NCBI RefSeq assembly: GCF_021869535.1
Contig: NW_026262593.1
Location: 71,822,322-71,886,321 of the forward strand
Reading direction: 5' to 3'
DNA: 64,000 bases
DNA from: Mytilus californianus
Lineage: Eukaryota; Mollusca; Bivalvia; Mytilida; Mytilidae
The notes beneath the pieces were generated by a model. The model was given only the letters and a program-made list of their open reading frames with translations. It did not search any database and was not told the origin of the DNA. A program made the position numbers and the translations under genes. Of this stretch, positions 37,601 through 45,409 are shown one piece after another; positions within the stretch are counted from its first letter, which is position 1; each line of letters begins with the position of its first letter.

Positions 37601-40600
37601 TTAGTTTAGACACAGACACATCGTATGTATCAACCAATCAAAAACTATAAAAAAATAACAATTTATACGTTTGCTAAAATGGCTATTTGAATTATGTTTA
37701 ATACAATTATTAAAGAAAAGTACAGATTAGTAAATTTTTATTGGAACTACATAGGTAAAACTAGAGGATTCCTAATATCTGCAAAAAGTCAAAAGCAAGG
37801 GTAGGGTACATCTTTAAGATATGGAAGAATTTTTTAGAATGTCATAGATTTTAACGAACGTAATCAATGCATCACTGGTAAATTATTAAGTCAGGGATTT
37901 TGTTACCATAACTTACTTAAAATTTTTACTAAATTATTTCATAGATACAAAGATTTGATTAGTAAATTTGGCTGTACCTGTAGAAAACTTATTAAAAATG
38001 GTATTTCACATCCTAAATTTTATGGTAATATTGTACTTAAAGCGCGGAAATCATTATGTGATCCGTGTAAACTCATCGTACCAATGTTGTAATTAGATCT
38101 CTTAATATAGTTTACATTGGCACTAATATCAATTTTGTCATTAGCAAATTAAAACATAACTTTATTTGTATTTTCTTTTCAAACGGGGTGTGTAGAGACA
38201 CACACACGTTCATTTTTATCTATAAAGAAGTCACTCCTAACTTTCCTACTACCTGTCGATACATTTATTTTTGGCATTGCACAAGTCATGTTTTCTTTGA
38301 CTGTTCATGATGTTAAAATACTAAATCCCTGGGATGTATTTTAGTTGATTTTAGTCTCTGATGCATGATTTTTTATTATTAATTGTTTTGGCTTTTAACT
38401 AGCTGTCAGTAACTGCCAGTACTCTCAAATCGTACTTTCTTTTTAATTTGACCTGTTGATACTATTTGTAATGCTTTTTTGTTATTTAATGTTAACATGG
38501 ATCTTTTCTATATACCAGCTTTGATTATTTGGTATTAATACAAATTTTCACTTCTTCGTTCTATGAACATCAAAATTATTTCATTTTTCCTGTTCTTGGA
38601 CCTGTACATGAAGTTTTATCTAGCACTAATTGTATAGTTTTATTGTTGTTATTCACCCCATATGTACCAAGTGTCAGATTAGTTTTATTGATATTAAAGA
38701 AAATTCTTGGTATTCCTAAACGGAAGATTTTATACATACAGAAGAAGAAGTATACTTAACAACAAAAATTATTTTCATTTACCTGTGTATAATATGACGC
38801 ATGTTTCTTCAAAAGTGATGATTTTCTAAAAATTGTTTGACATTTCACAGTGATATCATACTTTAACTATGTTTAAACCTGTTTATTTACTTTTGACTTT
38901 AATTATTTATCCCTTGTTATTTTTTATTAACTGTGTATTTGCATTCAGGTGTCACAGGTCAAATTTATCCGTTCATTGTTTGTTAATTTATGTTTTTTGA
39001 TTGAGTTAAGCCTTCCAATTGATATTTTATAGTGTGTTTTTCTATGTTGTGATGTTATACTATTGTTTCAGAAATGGGAGAAGGTTTGGTACCATTTAAA
39101 CGTTTAATCCCGCTGCAAATGTTTGCACCTGTCCTAAGTCAGGAATCTGATAACAGTAGTTGTCGTCTGTTTATGTAGTTCATACATGTTTCTCATTTCT
39201 CGTTTTTATATAGATTGGACCGTTGGTTTTTCCATTTGAATGGTTTTACACTAGTAATTTTTTGGGGCCCTTTATAGCTTGCTGTTAGGTGTGAGCCAAT
39301 GCTCCGTGTTGAAGGCTGTACCTTGACCTATAATGGTTTACTTTTATAAATTGTAACTTGGATGGAGAGTTGTCTCATTGGCACTCATACCACATCTTCC
39401 TATATCTATTGACGTCACCGAATGCAACTTGTCACCCAAATTTTTACTTGCCAACAGCAACATGAACTGTGCCACTATTTTTGATAGGTTGATTGTTGCT
39501 TCAAGGAGACGTGACACAATTTTTTTTTTTTTTTTTTTTTTTAATTAATTTATTAATATTGGTCAAAAAACATATTTTAATAAATTTTTCTTGTCAAAAC
39601 CTCATTAAACGGCCTTTTTATGGTCAAATAATCCAGCGCTTGTCGTAATCTTTGATTTTTAATTAGATACCGGTCACGTGATCGTGATGACGTCAGTGGA
39701 TACAAGCTGAGAAAATGTCTCAATATGGACGAAGTTGATCACATTTCTGCATAATTAAACAATGGACAGTGTTGACAGCAGTTTTCAAGACAACTCTCAA
39801 ACTTTAGATATTCGACCGTATCAGTTTGAGCCGTTACTTGTTGAAAATAATCGAAGTAGAAGATATAAATTCGTCATCCGAAGAGTCCGACATTGACGAT
39901 CTTTCAAGCAATATGCAAGCTGTAGGATCTGCAAAGAATAAATGTCTGTTGTTAATTTAGTTTTACAGAACTTTAATTACTGTGATAATTAATTAAGACA
40001 TAAAAATACAAGTGAACGTCTTGGGTCACACAATGGTCAATTGCATTTCTGAATAATTATGTGGTCTTAAATTACAATTATAATGAAATCAAAAACATAG
40101 AGAAATATACCTAACTTCTTAACTCCATTTTATTTGAGCTTTCATGGATAGTTGTCTGATTAGCATTCAAATTTACCACTAATAAATTGGTTCTTAGATA
40201 TTAATTTAATAATTTAAATTAGTTAGTTTGCTAAATGTAGCGTTCAAGTTCAAAAGTTTATTATAGTTTATTATAGTCACACCACATACATACACGTATA
40301 AACACAATATGAAATATAATGCACATTTTAAAATTTAGAATGCATATATAGAGATCTGTGTAGAAATATATCAGTACTATAACAATTATTTCACTATAAA
40401 TCAAGATATATTTCTTAAAAATGTTTGAGTTTAACAGGTAATTGAATTACATTATATAAGACAAAAAGAGAGGTAATAAATTACCTATCACCTAACCAAG
40501 TATGTTGGGTGTGAAATTTGAATTACTGAAGCAGTCCCCAATACATGTGTAATAAGTATGACATAACAGGGGAAGTATTAAAAGTAAAGTTTTGAAACAG

Positions 40601-43190
40601 TAAAATATATTCATGTATTTGTCTCCTCCATAATCATCCCATTTAAAATGTTCTAGGAGTACTGATTTTTTGTTGTTGTGATATTTGTTATAATGTGTAT
40701 ATCTTCATGCAGTCTATACTTATACATTATCTACTAATCCCAGGTCTGTATCAATTGGATTTATTTCCATTATTTAAGTTAAAACTATATTATTCAGCTT
40801 CATGTCTTATGGAATATAAAGGCTTGCATACATACACTAGCCAAAATATTTGTTTTTTCATTCAAGTCACCTTTTGCATATTTCACCTCAATAACCTTGC
40901 ATCAATGGTCTATCATTTTGATAGTATGACTTGGCATCTCTTCACAATTTTTTTTATAAAGAAATGAAATGATTTTCCATAAATAAACAAAATAATAAGG
41001 GTAAATAATAAAAACTTAATTGCAATACACCTTTTATACATGCCTATTTTTTTTTTAGAATCTATGTACCTACTGCAGGTTATGTTTTAGTTAGGGAGAC
41101 TGACAGGCATTTACATTTTTAATTTTCCAGCTTTTTTTTTAATTCTTTTCTTACTTTAAAAACATTTCTTTTTTATTGTCTATTCATTTTGCTTATTATA
41201 CTCCATTCTTTACAAAGTAAATCCAGCAACCCATTATTTCCTATCCCCCCTTTTTAAGCTGCACTATCAGTCCTTTTTTCTCTATTCTGTAAAACCCCAT
41301 AACCGACAGTCGGGTATTGTTTATTCCAACAGGTAAACCAGATATGCATTATGTAACTTATGTCTGTAACATTTGCTCTAGTCTATTTTCCAACCACACC
41401 TGTGCACCCAGCAGGTGATCAAGGATCATGTACACAGATTCGATGCATATTACGCAATATTGCGTATTGCCTATGTCTTATCTATCATCACCTGGGGGCA
41501 TGACACCTGTAGCTTTCAACTTCAAAAGGTAACCCAGCATTGCGGATAAAGTGTGCCGCATACCTGTAACTTCTGATCGATGTTTATGGATGTATGTCCA
41601 ATTACAGTGTACACACCTGCACACGTGAACAGGTAGTGAGGTACACTAAGGAGGTACACGATACCAAATTCTAAACACTGAGATATATTGGGCTATACAC
41701 AAATATGACGAAACTATAAAAAATAATATTAAAAAGGGACGTAAAAAAATATTTGCGAAGATAAAATAAAAAATATTTACGTCAGCCTTTCTCCGCTTCT
41801 CATAAGCTCCCCGCTTAGGTATAGGTGGCCTTGGCACAGCTGTTGTTGGTTGTGTCAATGGAATGTCAGGTACCGCATTTGGACGATGTTTTGGCTTCAT
41901 GGTAGGACAGCCCTCGAGATTCTTCATAACTTTTGGGTCACGATCGTAACATGCATTTGTAAAATGGGCGGAACAAAGTCTATGACCAGTGCTTGGTAGG
42001 AAGTTCCATCTCTTACAATAGTGTGTCCACGCCTTCCTGGTTTGCGGGTTACTCGGAAAACAGAAAAAACTAATTAAACTGTCCTTCTTATGCCTATTGT
42101 TGCATCCACTGGCAGCACACAGAACCATTTTTAATCACTGTCATGGGTTTTGTTGGAAGATATTCGAAAATGAAATTGCGCTTATTATGCCTATACACCC
42201 GTCAGTCAAATATGATTGATGAAACCACTGACGTCACAGCCTCGTTCTGAGTGACTTCTGGGATTGAAATATGCATAATTAGTATGTCAACAGATCGATA
42301 CATTTAAATTCATATTTTATCCATTTAAACGATAATTATATTGCTTTCGATGTTTTTTGGGGGGTAATTATGTATAAATAAATATTAATTTCAAAAAAAA
42401 AAAAAAAAAAAATATCATGTCACATCTCCTTTCATCTTTTTTTTTCTGTGGTGTTTAGGAGATTTATGTCATAAACTGTTCATATTTTTCAGGTGGTCAG
42501 AGAATGCCATTACTAGGTCCAGCGCCTGGAATGGGTGGCCAAGGAGGACCAAATATGAACAGGCCTTTTGATATGGACCAAGATTTTAGAGCTCCAAATC
42601 AAAATCAAGGCAATAATAGAGGAGGTGGTGGATTTAACGATACTGACTTTAGAAATCAAGATTCAGATTTTCGTCAAGATTCTGATTTCCGTGGCGACAG
42701 TGACTTGCGACAAAGAAATCGAGAAGATAGGGACAATAGATTTCAGGACAGGAATCAAAATTTTGATCAAGACAGGAAGCAGCATTTTGATCAGGACAGG
42801 GATAATAGATTTAACATGAATAAAGGTCAGAATAGACAAGAAGAGATGATGGACTTTGATGACCGTGATTCTAGGCCCAGAAACTTGGATGGTTCATTCC
42901 GAGACCAAAGAGACAATTTTGGTGATGGAAATCAAAGAGAGAACTTTGGTGATCGAAATCAAAGAGAAAATTTCAATGATAGAAATCAACGTGAAAATTT
43001 CGATGACCGCAATCAACGAGATAACTTTGGTGATAATAGAAATCAAAGAGATAATTTTGGAGACAATAGAAACAGAGACAATTTTGGTGGTGGCAACAGG
43101 GACTGGAATGATCGAGGTGGACATAGGGGTGGTAGGGGAGGTAGGGGTGGTGGAAGAGGAGGCAGGGGAGGATGGCGAGGAGGACGATAA
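10538..43190 (+). CDS. WDR33: WDR33, 3' part of gene (10 exons in window, 5' end missing)
   Basis: WDR33 is the WD40 subunit of the nuclear cleavage and polyadenylation specificity factor; with CPSF30 it recognises the AAUAAA signal (family knowledge). Ten exons join in phase: 10538-10664, 11346-11500, 12109-12187, 17608-17718, 19756-19850, 20750-20839, 22230-22418, 25313-25447, 28582-29268 and 42493-43190 (stop TAA at 43188). All introns are GT-AG. About 787 residues are encoded here: four WD40 blades (motifs such as [32 protein letters not shown] and [19 protein letters not shown]), then the conserved ISIPGLDW and KIPYSRPI linker segments, then Gly/Met/Asn/Gln-rich and Arg-Gly-rich tails. 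Human WDR33 is about 1,336 residues, with a longer collagen-like region. The first ~240 residues must lie upstream of the window. No premature stop is seen, so the gene appears functional. Confidence 0.97.
11346..11500 (+). CDS. WDR33: WDR33 exon b (WD40 blade)
   Basis: It reads [20 protein letters not shown], then [20 protein letters not shown] and FKGHKKEAT. The segment holds a WD40 blade ending in LFDIRN and starts the next blade at GHKKEAT. The acceptor is TTTTTAG. The donor is GTACGA, weaker than its neighbours. The frame joins exons a and c without a gap. Confidence 0.96.
11799..12040. repeat. Retroelement-tail repeat in WDR33 intron
   Basis: Variant of the dispersed 'aataagatgtggtgtgat' block with 'gagacaactttcc', 'agaccaaatgacac' and 'gtaaaacaattcaaa'. 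It is probably the antisense 3' tail of the RT element class (see 37855-39415). Confidence 0.65.
12109..12187 (+). CDS. WDR33: WDR33 exon c (WD40 blade)
   Basis: Short 79 bp exon after acceptor ATTTCAG, reading [20 protein letters not shown], then VMFWHVG. The donor is GTAAGC at 12188. The following 5.4 kb intron carries a MITE that contains a ~4 kb TTAA-flanked insertion. Confidence 0.96.
12379..16336. mobile_element. Kolobok/T2-like element with TTAA target duplication
   Basis: The inverted ends AGGGAAAATTCGCGA and TTGCGAAGTTTCCCT differ at two of 15 positions. TTAA flanks both sides (12375-12378 and 16337-16340). TTAA plus AGGRR is the signature of T2 MITEs and Kolobok transposons. No transposase is recognisable in 3,958 bp; a retroelement-tail block (15617-15725) sits inside. 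It may be a non-autonomous copy. Confidence 0.8.
15617..15725. repeat. Retroelement-tail repeat
   Basis: Phrases 'aaaatgtggtatgagtgc' and 'gagacaactctccatcc', then 'taggtcaaagtacgg'. It is inserted within the TTAA-flanked element. Confidence 0.65.
16911..17236 (-). repeat. 5'-truncated retroelement tail
   Basis: Nearly identical to 56868-57185, the sequence next to the 3' side of the RT pseudogene at 57597-58976. Shared: 'tgtcaaagagacaacaac', 'ccttcagctggcccctaa' and 'ctcctgacttgggacagg'. The matching context argues that this is the 3' part of the same element on the minus strand. Confidence 0.75.
17608..17718 (+). CDS. WDR33: WDR33 exon d (WD40 blade)
   Basis: It starts after acceptor CTTACAG and reads [20 protein letters not shown], then [16 protein letters not shown]. 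This is one of the most conserved parts of WDR33. The donor GTAAGT is at 17719. A TA-flanked MITE begins 27 bp downstream of the exon. Confidence 0.97.
17746..17951. mobile_element. TA-flanked MITE, CTGTAAATTCAG type
   Basis: CTGTAAATTCAGAAATTATT at the left, its mirror at the right, and TA at 17744-17745 and 17952-17953. The interior is rich in 'aatcgcaataat'. Confidence 0.9.
18026..18385. repeat. Retroelement-tail repeat (long copy)
   Basis: It starts 'aataagaagatgtggtat' and runs through 'ctcctgactttgaacagg' to 'cccaaccctaccatcacc'. It contains the CTGACTTGG-ACAGG core shared with at least six other blocks in the window. Confidence 0.7.
18400..19755. other. WDR33 intron without recognised feature
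   Basis: AT-rich and apparently single-copy. A minus-strand open frame at 19501-19716 has no recognisable similarity. Confidence 0.5.
19756..19850 (+). CDS. WDR33: WDR33 exon e (end of propeller)
   Basis: It starts after acceptor TTTCAG and reads [20 protein letters not shown], closing the WD40 propeller, then the acidic segment [10 protein letters not shown]. The donor is GTTTGT at 19851, a less usual but valid GT. The vertebrate protein has the same RNRPGDKMRD signature. Confidence 0.95.
20560..20702 (+). repeat. Dispersed mussel repeat carrying a hammerhead motif
   Basis: The block 'ttggaattttatgtcctt', 'caactttgtact', then the hammerhead core, is an arrangement I recognise as common in mussel DNA. 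It appears once in this window. It is probably a remnant of a retrozyme or Penelope-like element. Confidence 0.6.
20655..20698 (+). ncRNA. Hammerhead ribozyme motif (type I, decayed)
   Basis: Core CTGATGA (20661-20667), stem II GTCT/AGAC with a five-base loop (20668-20680), GAAA (20681-20684), a very short helix III region (20685-20690), and GTC (20690-20692) as the predicted cleavage triplet. Stem I pairs GTGTCA (20655-20660) with TGATGT (20693-20698) using three G-U pairs. The nearly absent helix III is typical of animal hammerheads that act as dimers. It lies in a WDR33 intron in the sense direction. All core bases are kept; helix III looks decayed. Confidence 0.75.
20750..20839 (+). CDS. 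WDR33: WDR33 exon f (linker)
   Basis: Ninety bases after acceptor TTTTGTAG, reading [20 protein letters not shown], then [10 protein letters not shown]. It matches the vertebrate linker only in its acidic start and the IPG motif. The donor is GTTAGT at 20840. Phase with exons e and g is exact. A hammerhead-like fold ends 51 bases upstream of its acceptor-adjacent start. Confidence 0.9.
20880..21010. repeat. Dispersed 'caaacacatcaaacgaatg' type block, reverse orientation
   Basis: 'gtttgatgtgtttgagc' and 'aaggactttccgattt' are the reverse complement of blocks at 45410, 52944 and 61448. It is part of the retroelement-tail set. Confidence 0.65.
21693..22190. repeat. Retroelement-tail repeat followed by a decayed TA-MITE
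   Basis: 21693-21975 is the 'aataaggagatgttgtaagat' type tail. From 21981 a degenerate CTGTAAATT-type MITE runs to about 22187 ('attgcattaataattacc'). Confidence 0.6.
22230..22418 (+). CDS. WDR33: WDR33 exon g (conserved linker)
   Basis: It follows acceptor TTATTACAG and reads [20 protein letters not shown], then [28 protein letters not shown] and KIPYSRPI correspond to the vertebrate TIPGLDW and KVPYAKPI segments. The donor is GTAAGG at 22419. Confidence 0.96.
22715..23400. repeat. Tandem array, four ~160 bp units (pearl-like)
   Basis: It begins 'ttttatacgcccgtttatg' with a CCGTC-rich stretch. Units recur near 22796, 22955, 23115 and 23276 ('gacaataactc', 'catgaaactttggtgaa'). Confidence 0.75.
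23412..23690. repeat. Right-end module of the TACGACCGCA-type element
   Basis: It parallels 5502-5775: 'aagtattgcgcaatagcac', 'cctgtatcaagcttgaat', then 'ggacctctgcaggcgtat'. The terminal TGCGGTCGTA has decayed. Confidence 0.7.
24165..24275. repeat. Retroelement-tail repeat (short)
   Basis: 'aataagaagatgtgttat' then 'accaaatgacatagatg'. Confidence 0.65.
24680..24897. mobile_element. TA-flanked MITE, CTGTAAATTCAG type
   Basis: Left CTTTAAATTCAGAAATTATT, right 'aatttctgaatttacaa', with TA on both sides. It is the first of two copies in the same orientation, 63 bp apart. Confidence 0.85.
24961..25169. mobile_element. TA-flanked MITE, CTGTAAATTCAG type
   Basis: Left CTGTAAATTCACACAGAAAT (4 bp insertion), right 'aatttctgaatttacag', with TA at 24959-24960 and 25170-25171. 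Confidence 0.85.
25313..25447 (+). CDS. WDR33: WDR33 exon h (basic/acidic linker)
   Basis: It follows acceptor TTTTCATTCAG and reads [20 protein letters not shown], then a charged stretch ending RQGRNK. The sequence is lineage-specific; membership rests on exact phase, splice sites (donor GTGAGA at 25448) and position between two firm exons. Confidence 0.88.
25616..26150. mobile_element. Small inverted-repeat element, GTT flanks
   Basis: Ends AAAGGAGTAAGTTC and GAACCTACTCCTTT, with GTT at 25613-25615 and 26151-26153. A 3 bp duplication fits PIF/Harbinger MITEs, but the left flank also reads TTAAAGGAG, the T2/Kolobok signature, so the class is open. No gene is seen inside. Confidence 0.65.
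26340..26900. repeat. Tandem array, three ~165 bp units (pearl-like)
   Basis: A G-run and CCGTC-rich lead are followed by units at about 26433, 26597 and 26766 ('cacatttttctcaggaac'). It ends 'ttggcgggggtatcatcag'. Confidence 0.75.
26930..28580. other. WDR33 intron without firm features
   Basis: Mostly AT-rich unique sequence. 28260-28440 holds a decayed repeat ('gaccttgacctcactctca') that resembles ~60270-60300. No exon was found. Confidence 0.5.
28582..29268 (+). CDS. WDR33: WDR33 exon i (charged region and GMMGNQ repeats)
   Basis: This 687 bp exon follows acceptor TTATTTTCAG. The first ~50 residues are Asp/Arg-rich ([14 protein letters not shown]). Next is a charged, probably helical segment ([19 protein letters not shown]). 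About 140 residues follow of imperfect six-residue repeats such as GMMGNQ, GMLGNQ and RPGLIGNQ, ending in GPMGPQG. The position matches the collagen-like region of vertebrate WDR33, but the repeat unit differs. The donor is GTTAGT at 29269. Confidence 0.93.
29430..30178. mobile_element. Pearl-like element, four ~160 bp units
   Basis: A lead with 'gtgggggtatactg' and CCGTC-type motifs, then units near 29521, 29684, 29845 and 30005 ('gcctcaaccaaatgttatg'). The right end is missing where the next element starts. Confidence 0.75.
30640..33050. repeat. ~166 bp tandem array with CAAGATGGCCGCC motif
   Basis: About 13 units marked by 'accactgaatggaatg', near 30660, 30827, 30990, 31532 (partial), 31610, 31778, 31946, 32106, 32272, 32440, 32606, 32771 and 32940. 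Most carry 'atccaagatggccgcc' and 'aggaccctatgggaaata'. Open frames on the minus strand are shadows of the array. Confidence 0.9.
33190..33640. repeat. ~160 bp units of the outer element
   Basis: Three units of 'gacaataacttgtgt' and 'ccacaaagggaa', like those at 47278-47740. Confidence 0.75.
34076..35853. mobile_element. 1.78 kb element with 16 bp inverted ends in a pearl-like array
   Basis: TTTGTTTGGCATTGCC (34076-34091) and GGCAATGCCAAACAAA (35838-35853) are perfect reverse complements. The left flank ('aaatttgggtagggccac') and right flank ('agtgtcactttaacc') are both pearl-like core sequence, so the element appears to have inserted there. No target duplication is clear. Inside is a GGTA-rich stretch (34105-34120) and no recognisable protein; the open frame at 35296-35508 has no known match. 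Confidence 0.75.
35868..36490. mobile_element. Right part of pearl-like element
   Basis: Decayed ~160 bp units, then 'gcaagcggggga' and the perfect palindrome GTGTCCACATGTGGACAC (36464-36481), the terminal hairpin of this family. Confidence 0.75.
36591..37646. repeat. Retroelement-derived block inserted in another repeat
   Basis: It starts 'aggcaacagcagtatactg' and ends 'gtatcaaccaatcaaaa'. The flanks match the uninterrupted repeat at ~710-985, so this is an insertion. It contains 'ttcctgacttggtacagg', the shared tail core. Confidence 0.65.
37855..39415 (+). pseudogene. 5'-truncated reverse-transcriptase element, C-terminus plus 3' tail
   Basis: 37855-38095 reads in frame as the C-terminus of the RT found at 57597-58976 (shared motifs: CIT-KLL-QGF-YH, YKD-ISKFGC, ISH-KFYGNI). 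It is followed by ~1.3 kb of non-coding sequence containing 'cctgtcctaagtcagga' (reverse complement of the tail core) and ending 'gagttgtctcattggc' / 'cataccacatcttcc'. This shows directly that the dispersed 'agaagatgtggtatg' blocks belong downstream of an RT gene. No RT catalytic region remains. Confidence 0.75.
39762..39960 (+). pseudogene. Fragment resembling P2X7-intracellular-domain-like protein N-terminus
   Basis: An ATG at 39762 opens [20 protein letters not shown], giving RPYQFEP, a motif I associate with invertebrate P2X7-intracellular-domain-like proteins. After about 33 codons the acidic continuation ([12 protein letters not shown]) lies in another frame, so a one-base shift breaks the gene. 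The conserved Cys-rich part is absent. Family assignment is tentative. Confidence 0.45.
41781..42128 (-). CDS. THAP-domain zinc-finger exon (transposon-borne)
   Basis: ATG at 42128 opens [20 protein letters not shown]. The C2CH THAP signature is complete: Cys4, Cys9, Cys52 and His55, with Trp34, Phe56 and an AVPDIP box at residues 85-90. THAP domains bind DNA and occur in P-element and Kolobok transposases as well as host regulators. A basic stretch ([12 protein letters not shown]) ends at a possible donor GTAAAT (41780-41775); beyond it the frame runs into hydrophobic, probably intronic sequence to 41646. No further exon was recognised. It is nested antisense in the WDR33 last intron and inside inverted transposon ends. 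Confidence 0.8.
42493..43190 (+). CDS. WDR33: WDR33 last exon (NQR repeats and RGG tail)
   Basis: It follows acceptor TATTTTTCAG and opens with [20 protein letters not shown], like the vertebrate TPLLGP segment. The middle is Asp/Arg/Asn/Gln-rich, with an array of near-repeats of the form NQRENFGDR at about 42905-43080. The last ~35 residues are Arg-Gly-Gly repeats, a likely RNA-binding and methylation target region, ending WRGGR and a TAA stop. Vertebrate WDR33 also ends in an RG-rich tail. Confidence 0.95.
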
Positions 43191-44915
43191 CCATGTATTG
43201 TTATCATGTCTCAAGACTTACTACTCAGTGCTGAATAAGAGTTTGAAAGTGTTTATGATATCTTTATTGCTTTAAATGAGTTGCATATGACTAAAATCTT
43301 CATTCAGAGATCACCAGAGGTAAAACTTAAAGGGTCAAAGGTCGCCCTCATGAAATGAGTGTTTTTGGCTGAACAATTCTTCAAATGTTGGAACCTCTTG
43401 CAACAATATCAACAGAATTATTTTTATGAAAAAACGAAAAAAGAAAAATATAAAGAAAGTAAATCAAAATTAGCCCAATTAAGCTCCATTCTAAGAATAG
43501 CTTTTGGTGATCCCTGGCTTTATTTATAAAGCAAAGAAACTATTGTATGAGCCATGACAGTCCTCTTTAAACATTCTTAATTATGTGTTTGTTCTTTTAA
43601 AACTTGCCTTTTCTAAAGAGGAAGGTGTGAGGTATTGGCACTACTTGGTGACTATAGTCTGTTATAGCTTATGCAATATTAAAAAATAATCTATGAGACA
43701 AATGCCCCATTAAGGATAAAAATTTGCCGGCTTAAGGTATTATTTCTTGTTAAAGTGGCGACGAACAAAGATGGTTGCTGTTAATGTAAAAAGAAAATAT
43801 GCTAAGGTAAAATCTGGCAAAAAAAATCCCAGAAAACCTTTAAGGAAATAATTGAATTTAAATATTTAGGAAATAATGCTGTTGAGATAGCCTTTAATGA
43901 ATTTAGTAAGGTTTTAATTACCAAACCTACCACTAGATAGCCACAATTACTAAATATATTTAATAGATCTAAAAAAGGTCAAACAAATGACTTTAATAAT
44001 GCTGTTAGTTGCTTCTGTGGCAAGCACAGATCAGTAAGTGGCAAAAGGAATGGAACCAGAATACAACACCTCTTCAGCCCATTATCTTTTATCTGATCCA
44101 GAATGATCAAATTTCAATTCAGTTTTGAAGTTCTGGTACAAAAGAAAGGTCATATTCTTCGATACTTCTTTAACATGTTTCGTTGTTCACAGATTATCAT
44201 TTTGACATTAAGCATTTATTCATTTATTCATCATCAATTCATTCATCCATCTATTCATTCCATTGAACACCAGACATAATTGTATAAATGGAGTTTTGAG
44301 TATCTGTGAGTGAGTATAAAAAACAAAGCACATTAAAATGATTGGATGTTCAACGTTTTCAAGACTGTTAACTAGAAAAATCTTATTGATATCTTCAATT
44401 CAACTAAATGAAATCGTCAGTGTAAATCTTTTATTTTGAAAAAATTATGTCAATCAATCCTTAACTGCAATTAATCAACAAGTGTAAAAAAAGACTTATT
44501 TTTGAAAATTTTATAGTTCAAGATACTGAAAGTGCATACACATGAGCAAAAAATATGTACACACTATCTTTCCTATATCTTGCTTTTTTTGGCCATTTCA
44601 ATAAGAACAAATTCAACACCTTATATAGATTGTTGAGGAAACCATATGATTGTAAAACTTTAACAAATATTTGTACAAAAAATTACTAAATGTACCGTTA
44701 TATAAATGTACTATATGTCAAATTTTTAAATTACTGGTGATGTTGAAGAAAAATTTCAATCATCAAAAACATGTACAATGAAAGGCATTGGTATGCATTA
44801 AAATTTTATACTATTTATATTAAGCAGTCTGGTTATTTGTGAAAAATAGACAATTTCATGACAGTTTCATGCTAAATGTCTGTAATTTGTAAATAAAATT
44901 GTCATGCTTGGATGT
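43191..44915 (+). other. Probable WDR33 3' untranslated region
   Basis: AT-rich sequence after the WDR33 stop with no coding potential and none of the dispersed repeats that crowd the rest of the window. It ends near AATAAA at 44892-44897. The exact end is not proven. Confidence 0.6.
44892..44897 (+). promoter_or_regulatory. Candidate polyadenylation signal of WDR33
   Basis: Canonical AATAAA about 1.7 kb after the stop codon, followed by a T/G-rich stretch (44915-44935) of the kind found downstream of cleavage sites. It is the best candidate; earlier weak variants cannot be excluded. Confidence 0.5.
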
Positions 44916-45409
44916 AGTTTATTGTCTTGTCTGAGACTTCAATTGTAATTTACATAGCTGAGCATACTATACATACTGAATGAGAGACTTGGATTGTTAG
45001 TCTGGTGTTGTAGTCTATGACAAGGATGTCATTACCTGGTGCAGAAACCAGAAGAGCTGAATAATCAATATCTGATATGAAGATTCCTTGTTGTCTAAAT
45101 GTTCCCTCTGACACAAGTCCAGTGTCATTGACCTAATCTTTATTGTTTCAGTGCTTAATTCAAAAATAATAATTATCACATGATTTTTTCAGTCTAAAGT
45201 AATATGACAACTGCTTTTGGTATATAGAATCAATGAAGGATATACACATCTGCCAGACAGCGTTCCTTTTGTGTAGTAATTTTTAGTTCATCTGAATCGA
45301 AAGGCCATTATGAGCTACAGCAAATTACTTGCCATTCATTATCAATCCCCTTGAGAAAAAAAAAATATGTATATATATAATTCTTTGAAAAAGAGTAAAT
45401 TAACAAAAA

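Larger units (their letters stand above)
39504..42430. mobile_element. Kolobok/T2-like transposon carrying a THAP exon
   Basis: The inverted ends are AGGAGACGTGACAC (39504) and ATGTCACATCTCCT (to 42430), each followed inward by a long T-run or A-run. TTCA is duplicated at 39500-39503 and 42431-42434. AGGAG fits the AGGRR start of T2/Kolobok; TTCA would be a variant of TTAA. Kolobok transposases carry THAP zinc fingers (family knowledge), and a THAP exon lies at the right end. A broken RPYQFEP gene fragment lies at the left end. Sequence between is AT-rich with no recognisable transposase core. Confidence 0.7.

Noticed and set aside
42568..43275. Other long open frames over the WDR33 last exon, both strands
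   Set aside because: They overlap the firmly identified WDR33 reading frame and consist of its low-complexity repeats in other frames.
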